DNA from: CAYQIM01 sp964417555
Lineage (GTDB): Bacteria > Pseudomonadota > Gammaproteobacteria > Diplorickettsiales > Diplorickettsiaceae
Direction: 5' to 3'
Length of the DNA stretch: 10,251 bases
Assembly: GCA_964417555.1 (NCBI GenBank)
Contig: CAYQIM010000050.1
Location: 1 to 10,251 of the forward strand
Position numbers and translations under genes: made by a program. Of the stretch, positions 1 through 9,300 are shown piece by piece. The first letter of the stretch is position 1. Each line of letters begins with the position of its first letter. The notes under the pieces were generated by a model. The model had not been told where the DNA came from. It worked only from the letters and a program-made list of their open reading frames with translations, and did not search any database.

Positions 1-32
1 GACGCAGGACGAATCGCGGCCTAATTTCAGTC

Positions 33-42
33 GCGTGATGCG
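33..42. repeat. 10-bp arm of an inverted repeat shared by both window edges
   Basis: The 10-mer GCGTGATGCG here is the exact reverse complement of the last ten bases of the window (10242-10251). It lies in a locally more GC-rich stretch (about positions 1-42) that differs from the AT-rich DNA just downstream. Both sites may be edges of one dispersed repeat family in opposite orientations. Only ten bases match, and the sequence beyond each copy differs, so this is a weak inference. Confidence 0.35.
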
Positions 43-46
43 AATT

Positions 47-76
47 AATTTTGGGGACACGATGGCCAAAATTTTT
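47..76 (+). terminator. Hairpin followed by T-run, possible terminator for an upstream gene
   Basis: AATTTTGG (47-54) and CCAAAATT (66-73) are perfect 8-bp inverted arms around an 11-nt loop. The right arm runs into five T's (72-76). This resembles a rho-independent terminator on the plus strand, although the stem is AT-rich and therefore weak. It sits immediately upstream of the ATG at 78, so it could end a gene lying left of the window or occlude the start of the small ORF. No gene is visible upstream within the window. Confidence 0.3.
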
Positions 77-77
77 C

Positions 78-359
78 ATGAGCATAGCGACTCGCTTGAC
101 TCAATCTATAGATAAAGCGAATGAAGATTTATTAATTAATCAACAAGAAAGTATAGATAGCATTCAAGTAGTTTCTGATGAAAATGAAGATCAGTCTTTA
201 ACCCCATCAGCAAAACAAGGCATTGAACAGTCGAGTACACCCAACTATCTTTTCGGTCGACAAAACCGTCTTAGGGACAGTTTTTTTTCTTCTTATTACG
301 TTATTGGCTCAAGTAGTGAATCGGAAACCGAAGAAAAACAAGAAAAATTACCCGTCTGA
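78..359 (+). CDS. Small hypothetical protein, Ser/Glu-rich C-terminus (possible effector remnant)
   Basis: This is a 93-residue ORF that I do not recognise. It is hydrophilic and acidic, rich in Ser, Gln, Asp and Glu, with no signal peptide or membrane segment. I chose the ATG at 78. A TTG at 51 would add nine residues but would run through the 47-76 hairpin, and neither start has a convincing Shine-Dalgarno sequence. The frame is closed upstream by a TGA at 36-38. The last residues read SSSESETEEKQEKLPV, with glutamates at -5, -8, -9, -11 and -13 and a leucine at -3. Legionella Dot/Icm effectors are known for a C-terminal glutamate block with a hydrophobic residue near -3, so this may be a small effector or the tail of a decayed one. 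A T8 run at 281-288 lies inside the gene, and a second frame with a hydrophobic stretch is open across it. Whether the ORF is expressed is uncertain. Confidence 0.42.
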   Translation: MSIATRLTQSIDKANEDLLINQQESIDSIQVVSDENEDQSLTPSAKQGIEQSSTPNYLFGRQNRLRDSFFSSYYVIGSSSESETEEKQEKLPV

Positions 360-371
360 TCTATGCATTTC

Positions 372-407
372 TAGGATAAATACTCAATATAATTACTTTT
401 ATTCCTA
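372..407. terminator. Inverted repeat in the convergent gap, weak bidirectional terminator candidate
   Basis: TAGGATAAA (372-380) pairs with TTTATTCCTA (398-407) as a 9-bp stem with one bulged base and a 17-nt loop. It almost fills the 48-bp gap between the stop of the plus-strand ORF (359) and the stop of feoC (408), which is where a shared terminator is expected. The stem is AT-rich and no clear T-tract follows on either strand, so the call is tentative. Confidence 0.35.
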
Positions 408-644
408 TCACAGCTTTACTGGTTCTACCCATTGATACATAGCAAAGTTTTCAGGTTGGCATTTAAAACATCGGCTAGCACAGGCCGGTGTTTTAAGGCA
501 TTTTTTTATACATCCTTTATGTATTAATAGTTCTAAAATTGCTAAGGTTTCTTCTTTACTGCTATGAAAGGTTTGTAGAAGTAAGGAGAGATTAACAATC
601 TTTTTTTGGGCAATGAATTTTTTTAAATCTAATAAGCTAGCCAT
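408..644 (-). CDS. feoC: FeoC, small winged-helix Fe-S-type protein of the ferrous iron uptake operon
   Basis: A 78-residue protein of normal FeoC length. FeoC is a small cytosolic partner of FeoB in gammaproteobacteria, proposed to regulate the transporter or protect it from proteolysis; some members bind an oxygen-sensitive iron-sulfur cluster. Residues 1-44 look like the winged-helix part (start MASLLDLKKFIA, then LLLQTFHSSKEETLAILELLIHKG). A Cys cluster follows at C45, C49, C55, C59 and C62; the last four are spaced C-x5-C-x3-C-x2-C and could ligate a cluster. The start at 644 is set by a very strong Shine-Dalgarno, GGAGGAGGT, four bases before the ATG and located inside the end of feoB. 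The coding region overlaps feoB by 8 bp (637-644), implying translational coupling. A longer reading from 698 is possible but would bury that ribosome-binding site. It is the last gene of the operon. Confidence 0.88.
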   Translation of the reverse strand: MASLLDLKKFIAQKKIVNLSLLLQTFHSSKEETLAILELLIHKGCIKKCLKTPACASRCFKCQPENFAMYQWVEPVKL

Positions 645-3006
645 GGCAACCTCCTCCACTTGCACAGCCTGTTTTAGTGGGGAGGGCAGATAAATCATTG
701 GCTTTTGTCCGCAAGATCAATCCCGTTATAAACAAGAGCACAGCGATGATAGAAAAACATAACGACGATTGCAGAGGATGTTGGCTAAAGGTCGCCGTTT
801 GGTAAAACAAGGTGGCAACGCCATAAGCGATACCCGTACTCCACACCATCGAGAAATAAGCCCAGCCTTTGCCGATTTCCCGTTGCATAACGGCCATCGT
901 TGAAATACAAGGAAAATATAATAAGATAAATAATAAATAAGCAAAGGCACCTATTTTACCATCGAAAGAACGCGACATGACACCATAAACACCAGGCGTA
1001 GTGTCTGGGGCAGCCATTTGCGCGGCCAGAGGATTCAAGGATTGTCCCAAACTTGCGAGGCCGCTAGGAACTGATAATACAGCTGCTTTTAATTCACTGA
1101 GGATACTGGATTGTTCTTCTTCTTGTGTCAGATGTCCGACTTGTGAATATAAGGTGTTAAGGGTCCCAACAACAACTTCCTTAGCGAGCAATCCGCTAGC
1201 TAAACCCACGGTTGCCGGCCAATTATCTTTTTGAATACCTATAGGAGAAAAAAGTGGAGTTATCGTTTTACCTACACTAGATAACAACGAATTTTGATTG
1301 GCTTCTCCAGTAATTAATTTTCCATGAATACTGACCGCATTTAAAAATCCGATGAGCATGCAGACAGGAATAATGAAGCGACCGGCTTTTATTAAAAATA
1401 ATTTAAGTCGTTGCCAGGTACTCAGTAAAATAGTACGCCAATGTGGCCAATGGTAAGCGGGTAATTCTAAAATCATCGGCGTTCTTTCGGCTTTTAGGGT
1501 GGTGGAGCCCAGCAAAAAAGCGGTGAGTATGGCTGTGATAATTCCAATGAGGTAGAGTGCAAAAATAATTAGCGCACCACCTTGTGGAAAAAATGCGGCT
1601 ACAAACAAGGTGTAAACTGTAAGGCGGGCACCACAAGACATGAAAGGTGCCATCATTACCGTTAAAATCCGATCGCGTGGTGATGCTAAGGTGCGGGTTG
1701 CCATCACACTAGGAACATTACAGCCAAATCCGACGATTAATGGTACAAAGGCTTTGCCGGGTAGGCCTACGGCTGCCATTAACCTATCAATAACAAAAGC
1801 CGCACGTGCCATATAACCAGAATCTTCTAACAAGGATAGAAATAGAAACATGGCACCAATCACGGGGATAAAAGTAATGGTGGTGTTAATCCCTTTACCC
1901 AAGCCGTTAGCAATAACGGCAATCAACCATACGGGTAGATGGAGCGAATTCAAGACGGTGATTGTGCCATGAATAAAAATAGCCGTACTACCTATGTCAA
2001 AAAAAGGTTGGAATGCGCCGCCGACGTTAATCGCAAATAAAAATAGCGCATACATCACCAATAGGAAAATAGGGATGCCTAGCCAGCGATTGAGGATGAT
2101 ACGATCTAACGAAACCGTCAATGTTTTATGTTCTGCTTGTGTTTGTACACTTTGTTTCAGTAGCGCTTGTATACAACGATAACGCGCATCAGCAATGAGT
2201 AGATCGAGTTCTTCATTGAGTTGTGAGCTGAGTTTATCACGTAGCGATTTTACATAGATTTGTTCTTTGATAGATACATAGTTTTTAGCAAGTTGATCGT
2301 CTTCCAATAAACGTAATGCTAACCAAGACGTAAATATAGGCTTCCCACTTGAATTTTCGATAGTGTTCTTGCTAGGCGGTATTTGCCGAGAATTCACTTG
2401 CTGTGCGGATATGTTGTTAAAATTTAATTTTTGTGTAAGCTTTTCCCAGCTTGCTTGCAATCTCGGTTCAAGATCGTAATGAAGGGGCAGTGCTGGAGGA
2501 GGGGCTATCAATAAAGCTTCACGTAATTCAGCGATACCTTTACTACGAATAGCGGTTAAAGGGATAACGGGACAACCTAAAGATTGACTGAGTTGTTTGA
2601 TATCAATGTTAAGTCCGCGACGTTGGGCAATATCCATCATATTGAGAGCAATAATGACAGGAAGTTGCATTTCTAAAAGTTGGGTGGTGAGATAGAGCTG
2701 GCGCTCCAGATTGCTCGCATCAACAACGTTGATAACGGTATCGGGCCGATTTGATAGCAGATAATCACAGGCAATGCATTCGTCTATGCCGCTATTACTG
2801 GAAACGACACTGAGTGAATAGGTGCCGGGGAGGTCAATAATTTCATAGTGGTGATCGCCCGCACTGCTGAGCATGCCGCTTTTTTTTTCAACCGTGACCC
2901 CGGACCAATTACCTATTTTTTGTCGGCTGCCAGTAAGTGCATTAAAAATGACAGTTTTACCGCAGTTGGGATTTCCAGCGATAGCTATTACCTTGTTCTT
3001 TTGCAT
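637..3006 (-). CDS. feoB: FeoB, GTPase-coupled ferrous iron permease
   Basis: A 789-residue inner-membrane protein that imports Fe2+ and is the core of the Feo system. The N-terminal G domain shows G1 GNPNCGKT (residues 11-18), G2 Thr38 in GVTVE, G3 DLPG (58-61), G4 NMMD (122-125) and G5 TAIRSKG (151-157). A hydrophilic linker and helical region runs to about residue 300. The membrane domain begins near residue 311 and continues to about 765. It carries both conserved Gate motifs with their cysteines: GFGCNVP (C429) and YFPCIST (C700). The conserved LAKEVVVGTLNTLY segment lies between them. The tail ends in CASGGGCHG, a Cys-containing C-terminus. I chose the ATG at 3006; a TTG at 3012 would add two residues. 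Neither has a strong Shine-Dalgarno, but feoA stops only 12 bp upstream, so coupling is likely. Length is within the usual range and there is no frameshift. feoC starts inside its 3' end. Confidence 0.97.
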   Translation of the reverse strand: MQKNKVIAIAGNPNCGKTVIFNALTGSRQKIGNWSGVTVEKKSGMLSSAGDHHYEIIDLPGTYSLSVVSSNSGIDECIACDYLLSNRPDTVINVVDASNLERQLYLTTQLLEMQLPVIIALNMMDIAQRRGLNIDIKQLSQSLGCPVIPLTAIRSKGIAELREALLIAPPPALPLHYDLEPRLQASWEKLTQKLNFNNISAQQVNSRQIPPSKNTIENSSGKPIFTSWLALRLLEDDQLAKNYVSIKEQIYVKSLRDKLSSQLNEELDLLIADARYRCIQALLKQSVQTQAEHKTLTVSLDRIILNRWLGIPIFLLVMYALFLFAINVGGAFQPFFDIGSTAIFIHGTITVLNSLHLPVWLIAVIANGLGKGINTTITFIPVIGAMFLFLSLLEDSGYMARAAFVIDRLMAAVGLPGKAFVPLIVGFGCNVPSVMATRTLASPRDRILTVMMAPFMSCGARLTVYTLFVAAFFPQGGALIIFALYLIGIITAILTAFLLGSTTLKAERTPMILELPAYHWPHWRTILLSTWQRLKLFLIKAGRFIIPVCMLIGFLNAVSIHGKLITGEANQNSLLSSVGKTITPLFSPIGIQKDNWPATVGLASGLLAKEVVVGTLNTLYSQVGHLTQEEEQSSILSELKAAVLSVPSGLASLGQSLNPLAAQMAAPDTTPGVYGVMSRSFDGKIGAFAYLLFILLYFPCISTMAVMQREIGKGWAYFSMVWSTGIAYGVATLFYQTATFSQHPLQSSLCFSIIAVLLFITGLILRTKANDLSALPTKTGCASGGGCHG

Positions 3007-3018
3007 AAGCAAGCGGCT

Positions 3019-3267
3019 TTAGTTTGAACGTTTAACATAAATGTGGCAGGCTTCACTCGCGCGTAAACTGAACTGGCTGCCTAATACTTGTAGCTGCAAA
3101 GGATCGCCAAACGGTGCGCGTCGAATGAATGTAATAGAGGTTTGACGGTTGATGCCGAGATTTTGTAACAGTTTACGGCAGTGTGTTGCTATGTTTGGAC
3201 TAAATCCTTGGACAATAGCCGATTGTCCAGGCCGTAGCTGGGTCAGAGGAACCGATGCAATAGCCAT
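3019..3267 (-). CDS. feoA: FeoA, SH3-like accessory protein of ferrous iron transport
   Basis: An 82-residue cytosolic protein of typical FeoA length. FeoA has an SH3-like beta-barrel fold and is required for, or enhances, FeoB-mediated Fe2+ uptake, probably by contacting its cytosolic part. The family pattern is clear: an N-terminal MAIASVPLTQLRPGQSA, a central helix with LLQNLGI, and the diagnostic APFGDPLQLQVLGSQFSLR followed by ASEACHIYV. The ATG at 3267 is the only sensible start for this domain. The ribosome-binding site is weak: only an A-rich stretch with AGAAAA precedes it. It is first in feoABC, with feoB following 12 bp after its stop. Its own promoter and a Fur box lie immediately upstream, so iron-responsive control is expected. 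Confidence 0.94.
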   Translation of the reverse strand: MAIASVPLTQLRPGQSAIVQGFSPNIATHCRKLLQNLGINRQTSITFIRRAPFGDPLQLQVLGSQFSLRASEACHIYVKRSN

Positions 3268-3277
3268 AAATTTTCTA

Positions 3278-3296
3278 AATGAGAATGATTACTATT
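3278..3296. promoter_or_regulatory. Fur box over the feoABC transcription start
   Basis: The core TGAGAATGATTACTA (3280-3294) matches the 7-1-7 Fur consensus TGATAAT-N-ATTATCA at 11 of 14 positions. It begins just downstream of the -10 hexamer of the feo promoter and covers the expected start of transcription, about 11-29 bp before the feoA ATG. Fur bound to Fe2+ at this place would block RNA polymerase, which is the established control of feo operons in gammaproteobacteria. The site is seen in sequence; binding is inferred. Confidence 0.65.
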
Positions 3297-3297
3297 T

Positions 3298-3326
3298 ATA
3301 ATAAAGGGTTTTCAGCGGCTATGCAA
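3298..3326 (-). promoter_or_regulatory. Sigma70-type promoter of feoABC
   Basis: On the minus strand, a -35 TTGCAT (3326-3321; 4 of 6 consensus) and a -10 TATTAT (3303-3298; 5 of 6) are separated by exactly 17 bp. The predicted start lies near 3291, giving a leader of about 24 nt before the feoA ATG. The promoter sits between the end of the giant gene and feoA, so feoABC can be transcribed independently of it. Confidence 0.6.
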
Positions 3327-3377
3327 GTTTAGACGTAGGGCGCTCGCAATGAATTATCAGTTTTCCCTAACCCCGAG

Positions 3378-6300
3378 CTAGAGAAGGCGAAGTGTTTTCT
3401 GAGTGAGCGTTTGTTGGTTTAGGAGGCCGAGAAAACTTCTTGTGTTAGCAAAAAATGGCCTTTTTCCTGCTAAGCAAGCCCGGGTATCGGCAAAAATAAT
3501 CCCTTCCGATCGCCATGCCGCTCGACTATTGGCAAACAAACCTCGCTCTCCTTTCAGAACAGCACGTGTTTCAAGGAACAGCGTATTATAGCTTTTTGCC
3601 CGCCCGTCTAAAGCGGGATCATACTCGCTGTATAGTCTTGTTGGGGGTTTGGGTAGCACTTTTTCTTGCCAAGTTTCTAGAAGCTTAAAAATGTGTTCTT
3701 TCTTTTCCTTGTTGTTTAGGGTTTCATTGGCAGCAATTTGTTGATCAGGAATCAATTCATTCATGTAGCTCGTATTCATATTCCTATGGTATTGGTCTAA
3801 CTCAGTCTTTAATGCTGTTACAAAATCGTTTCCTATTGGTTTTATTTTGTAGAAATCAATAATTTTTTCACGGATCTTTTTATAAAGTTCATGAGCTTTT
3901 TTAACAAAATTAAACCATTTATCGAAATAGTTATTGTCAAAAGAAAACTTATTTTGATAAATAGTATAAATATTACCTAATAGAAATTCAGTTAAGCGAT
4001 GAAATTGAGTTTTCCAAGTCCTTTTACGCCATTCTTTCTGCTGCCAATCCTCGGAATTAAAATAATAGTCTGCGTTGATAGCTTCTTTACTAATAACAAT
4101 ACGTGATTCGCCATAGACACCATAGCGACCGCTACGACCTAATATTTGTTGATAATCACGTTCATCAGGTAAGTAACTTAGTAGTACGAGTAAGCCGGCT
4201 TCTTTTGCATTCTCTTCAAGTACAATATCGACACCGCGTCCTAGCATGCTGGTTGAAAAAGTAATCTTACCGGCTTGGCCAGCTTGGCCAATCAGCTGTC
4301 TTTCTTGTTCGGTTGTGTGTTCACTGGAAACACGTTGAAAGTTTTCTGTTGGTATGTGTTGGGCTGGGGATAGTTTTTGATTTAGTGTCATGATAGCGTG
4401 TTGCAACTTTGTACATTCCGCTTCATTTTGAGAAATTAACAACACAGGCTGATTTTTTTTATAAGCTTTTTGAATATACTCCATTAAAAGTATAGCCTGT
4501 CTTTGATGGTTAGCGGCTAATCGACAAGGTTTTTCTAAACGTTTTAAGGGTCGGTGGCGCGGTACTTCTATTAACCTCATATTGCCTAAACCTTGTTTTT
4601 TGTAAAGCACACTGGCTTCTTGTCTTTCAAGTTGGCAGCCCAAGGTACCGGTTACGGCAAATAAATTGCCATCTTGGTAATTGGTTAAAAAATCATGACT
4701 ATTACTTGAGCAGATTAAGCGTTTTTCTATATCGCTATAAAAAGGGGTCTTGCATTGGCTTAATACCTCTTCTAAAGCAGTATCAGAGATGCTTGCTTGT
4801 TTATGACGTTGCATCTCGAGTAAAGCATGTAGACATTGATGTACGCCTGCTGAATATTTGGAGTCTGCACTCAGACGATTGTTTTGCAAAGCGAAGGCCA
4901 TACTCGCAATTTGAGGACCTTGCGGCGTAGAAATGGAAACGTCAGGTTTAAGCATAAAGTGTTGATTAAACTTTAATTTTTTTGCTTCCATGGCAGATTC
5001 TAGCCAAGTTTCTAATTGAGTATGGGCTAACAAATCGAGACGCTGACTTTGTTCAACCGTTATTATTGCTTTTGCAAAAGAAATGAAATTTTTGGTATGT
5101 GCTTGAATGTCGTTATAAAATAAAGCCTCCTGGTCAGGCAATAAAATAAATTTCATTAATAGGGGATATATCCATTCCATCTCCTGAATATCTTTACTCA
5201 CGCTGCTAGAATAATTAAATCGGGTCTGCGCAAGATCAAAGAAACTGCGGTCAGCTTCATCTAAGATCAAGCAACGTTTATCTTTATCAGGATCAAGGGC
5301 TTTATCAAGTTGTTGCTGAGCCTGGGCTTTATTGCGAAAAAGACTCAAATTTGTCATATCTGTAAAATGGATAGCATTTTGCTGATAGTTTGTAGTGCGG
5401 CTGTCGGCCGCAATGAGTTGAGTTTTGATACCTAGCAGTTTAAAGAAAGGTAAATATTCTATATAGTCGCGCTTAGCTAATGACATGTTACTGGTGACGA
5501 AATCGCAGGTTTGTCCTAAGAGAGCCTGAGTGGCGGCGAGAATCATCATGATGCGGGATTTGCCTTCACCGGTAGCAATTTCGCTGCTTACGTGTCCGCC
5601 AGAGCGTAGCATAGCAATGAGGGTAAGATATTGTGTGGTGTTGATTTCAAAAGAATTTCCTGGCTTGCCTTTGCTGCGGTATAGCAACTCAGCAAGGCTT
5701 ACGACTAACTTTAACAAGTCTTGATCGGATAGATTTTGATTATTATGTGCGTTATTTTTAATGGCTGTTAGGCCTTGCGATAGTACTTCAGGTTCAAGGC
5801 CTTGTGTCGAGTTGATTTCTGTTTCTAGTCGTAGAAGATCCTCTTCTGAAATAGTTGTCCCTTTAAAACGTTTGCTTTGTTGCTTAGCAAATTCAAGGTG
5901 AAATCCATTCAATGGTTCTCGTGGACAAGGCGTGAGAATAAATTCTTTATAGCGCTGTTGGAATAATCCCGCCTTATTCGATTGCTTGGCTTCATTCCAC
6001 CAACATAATAGTTGAGCTAGAGGTGGATAAGGTGGTAACTGGTAACAGCTTTTTAGCGCAATAAAAAAACTTGTTGGTGTTGTTTCTTCTTCTTGAAACA
6101 CTGTTATCAGTGTTGAGAAATCTTTTTCTTCGAATTCTATCGCTTGGCTAAGCAGAATTGACAGGATATGCAGTAAGTTTGTTTTGTATTCTACTTTTGT
6201 TAACTGTTGGTTAATTGCAGCAAGCCACTTTTCGAGTTTGAGCGGTGTTTCTTTACTATAGTAGAGTAAGTTAGCTAATGTGTGTTTGTTCTCCAGTGAA

Positions 6301-9300
6301 TCGTTGGCTTGGCTAGCGAGTGCATTTAAGTGATGGGTACAATGCGCTATAGTATTAATAATAGGCTTTTGCGCGGTTTCGAGCTGGTTTATAAAATTAT
6401 TTAAAAATTCAAACAACGTGGATGATCCAGATTCATAAGAGAATAAAATTTCAAGTTGCCTGCTTAGAGTTTGTAAGGTACTTAGATCCGTTTTTTCTGT
6501 CGGGAATAACAATAATCGTTCGAGTAAAACAACTGTTTGTCTGTTGTTAGTAGCGGAAATTTCAAGGTAATAGGATAGTCGTTGAATTAAATTAGGGTTA
6601 TTCTCCCTATTTTTTCTCTGATCTTGCTGAATAAAATAAATAAACGCATGGAGTTGTTGTCTTTTATAGATGATTGTTAAAATATCCGTTATTTCATTTT
6701 TCTCTCCCTTACAATGGATTTTAGTAAGTTGTTGCAAACAATGGATAAAATTCTTTCGTTCAGTTTTTTTGAGTGTCTGGTGCAGCCTAACAATTATTTG
6801 AAACTGTTTTTCAGATGCAGTTATATCTTCGGTGAAAATAAGATCTAGAAAATAAGTAATGATATGTCGATCTGTTTCGTCAGGAAATTGGGCTTTAATA
6901 CTTTCTTTAAGCTTATCTGAGATGGCCCTTTTCCCCAGTAAGGTTAATGCATTGATATCACAATAAGGACCCAATTTTTCTTTTATACACCGAATCGCTT
7001 GCATAGATTCCCAGCCAAAAGCATTAGATATATTTCTATAAAAATTAAGAAAGTCTATGAAATCTTTACAGCTGAGTTTTTTTTCTGATCCGTCTTCATC
7101 AATTATTTTATTCTTGATTAAATAAAGGTCCAGGTACGTTAAATAGCTTAGCGAGAAAGCACCTTTAATGGCTTGTTCATCTTGTTTGATCTTTTCTAGA
7201 AGATCGATGATTGGTTTAATGTCTGAGCTTGTTAATTGAAAGGTGCTGATTAAACCGATGAGTTGCGCTTTTTGATCTGTATCAAAATGACTACTTAGTA
7301 TGCTTACAACCACGTCGCGATACTGAAAAAGAAAAGTCGCTTCAGTGCCATTTTTATAATAATCATCATCATAAAAGCGCATTCCCTTGTAGATGTTCTC
7401 ATAAAAATATTCAACACATTGAGTTAACTGCTCGAGTGCTTCTACTATTTTATCGATTAAAGCTTCGAGTTGGGTGAAATCAGTTTTTTGAGCAGAGAGG
7501 GTATCTAAAGCACTTTCTATTAATTTTAGAAAAATGGGTAAGGGGAAAGAACCCTTTTCATTAAAACTGATGTCCATGATCTGGCTTATTATGAGTTCCA
7601 ATTTGAATTTGGTAACAAAAAGACGAACTAAAGTGGGTATTTTATTTAGGATCTGCTCAATTATTTTGGGGATCGTTGCCAGTAGATTATTCCATTCGGC
7701 GAGTGCTAGCGTGGTATCTGTTATAAATAGCGCATTGGTGCTTCCCGTGGTAGTAGCGGCAAGACAGCGATATAAACTAAGCCTGAGTTCCTCAGAAAAA
7801 TTTTGATAGGTAATAGATTGCTGTGCTAACTGGTAAAATTCAAGTGATAAAGCATGGCCTTGTGAAGCAATAAAACGAAAAAAGTCTTTTGACAGTGACG
7901 CTTTGTTTTGTCCTATCTGAACAATAGAATGGTGTTTGGCATCATTAACGTAGCTTATCGTGCCGTTCTCAGCCTGTGCTTTCATTTCGGGAACGATAAA
8001 TAGACTTTTTTTACAGAGTGCTTGCATGACGGCATCATGTGTGAAGTGCAGTTGATCATGGCAATTCCATTGACGTAATCTATCTTCAGGTCGGCTGTTT
8101 TTTAATAATGCTAAAATTCGAGCTAAAGCGACAGGGAGATTTTTAATGTTTTGAAGTTGGCATGAAGGCTGGTTGAAGGTCAATTCTAGGTCCTGTAGTT
8201 CCAAAGTAAATGCTTTAAAGGCGTTGGCTAAGGCTGGTAAATCATCTTCAGGATTCGCGACATAATGTTGTGTTAATAAAGTTTGCCAGTAAATGCCTTT
8301 GTTTTTTTCTAGATAAAAGCCTTTGATAAGTTCAATCGTATTGATATACGAAGGGTCTAATAAAGGTATGTAGGTTTGGAATTTTTTAAAGCAAATTTCT
8401 TGTAGTATCTTTAATAGGCTTTTTTCTTCGGTTGACGTAGCTACTTTGAAGGTATGCCATTGTTCCCATAACGAAAAAAGTTTTGCCAATCCAGGACCAC
8501 CCTTTGTTTGATAGATTTGAACTAAGGCATTCAGATTCGCGGTAGTGAGCAAGAGTTGGCTGTGCCAATGAGTTAATTGAGCTAAAACGTTATTACTTTC
8601 AAGATCTTTTTCTAAAAGAAGATAAAGCAGATGTTTTTTTAGTGTTTTGGGTGGTTTTTCTAAACTGATGACGACCTCTGTGCACAAATTAATAGCTAAG
8701 GTAATGAATTCTGCAGGGAAATATTTCAGTAGGATTTTTTTAGCCACTTTTTTGTCGGGATCTATTAGACACGCTGTGTTGGGAAATAATTCGGCTATTC
8801 TTCGAAAATTACTGAGTAGGAAGTCAAAGGCTTTTTTTTGAAATACCTTTTCTTTGAAAAAAAGCTTGTCGAAACTCGTTGTTGTTTTATTGGGTAAGCT
8901 TGTTATAAGGACAAAATATTGGTGGAATAATCGTGATGCTTCTCTATCATAGGGTTTATCCGCCGCATTGAATTTATTCCATAGTTGGATTGAGTCCGAA
9001 TTCTTGGTTTGTTTAGCATACTGAGCATAAATTTGTAGTAATTGATGGGCTAAAACGAGTGGTTTAGCAGCGAAATAGCAATGAATGGCTAATGCATCTT
9101 TCTGCGTATCGGGTTTACTATCGTCATAATCTAAAATAGGGGGATAGTGTTTGCGATCGAGCTTAAAACCATGGCCTAAGTGATTGAACTCCATGCCAAA
9201 TTGAAATTGCGACCGATGGCGTAAAATTTGTCGGCATGCATTGAGTGTTATTTTGGGAGTTTTTAGAATTTTTATTCCTGAAAATTCGCCGCAAAGTGTG

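Noticed and set aside
3327..3377. Possible terminator after the giant gene
   Set aside because: Only a 5-bp TAGGG/CCCTA pair with a 24-nt loop and no T-tract was found; too weak to call.
7534..7806. Plus-strand 90-codon ORF inside the giant gene
   Set aside because: It lies antisense to continuous coding sequence with no ribosome-binding site or recognisable protein; a shadow frame. The same holds for the other short frames within feoB and the giant gene.
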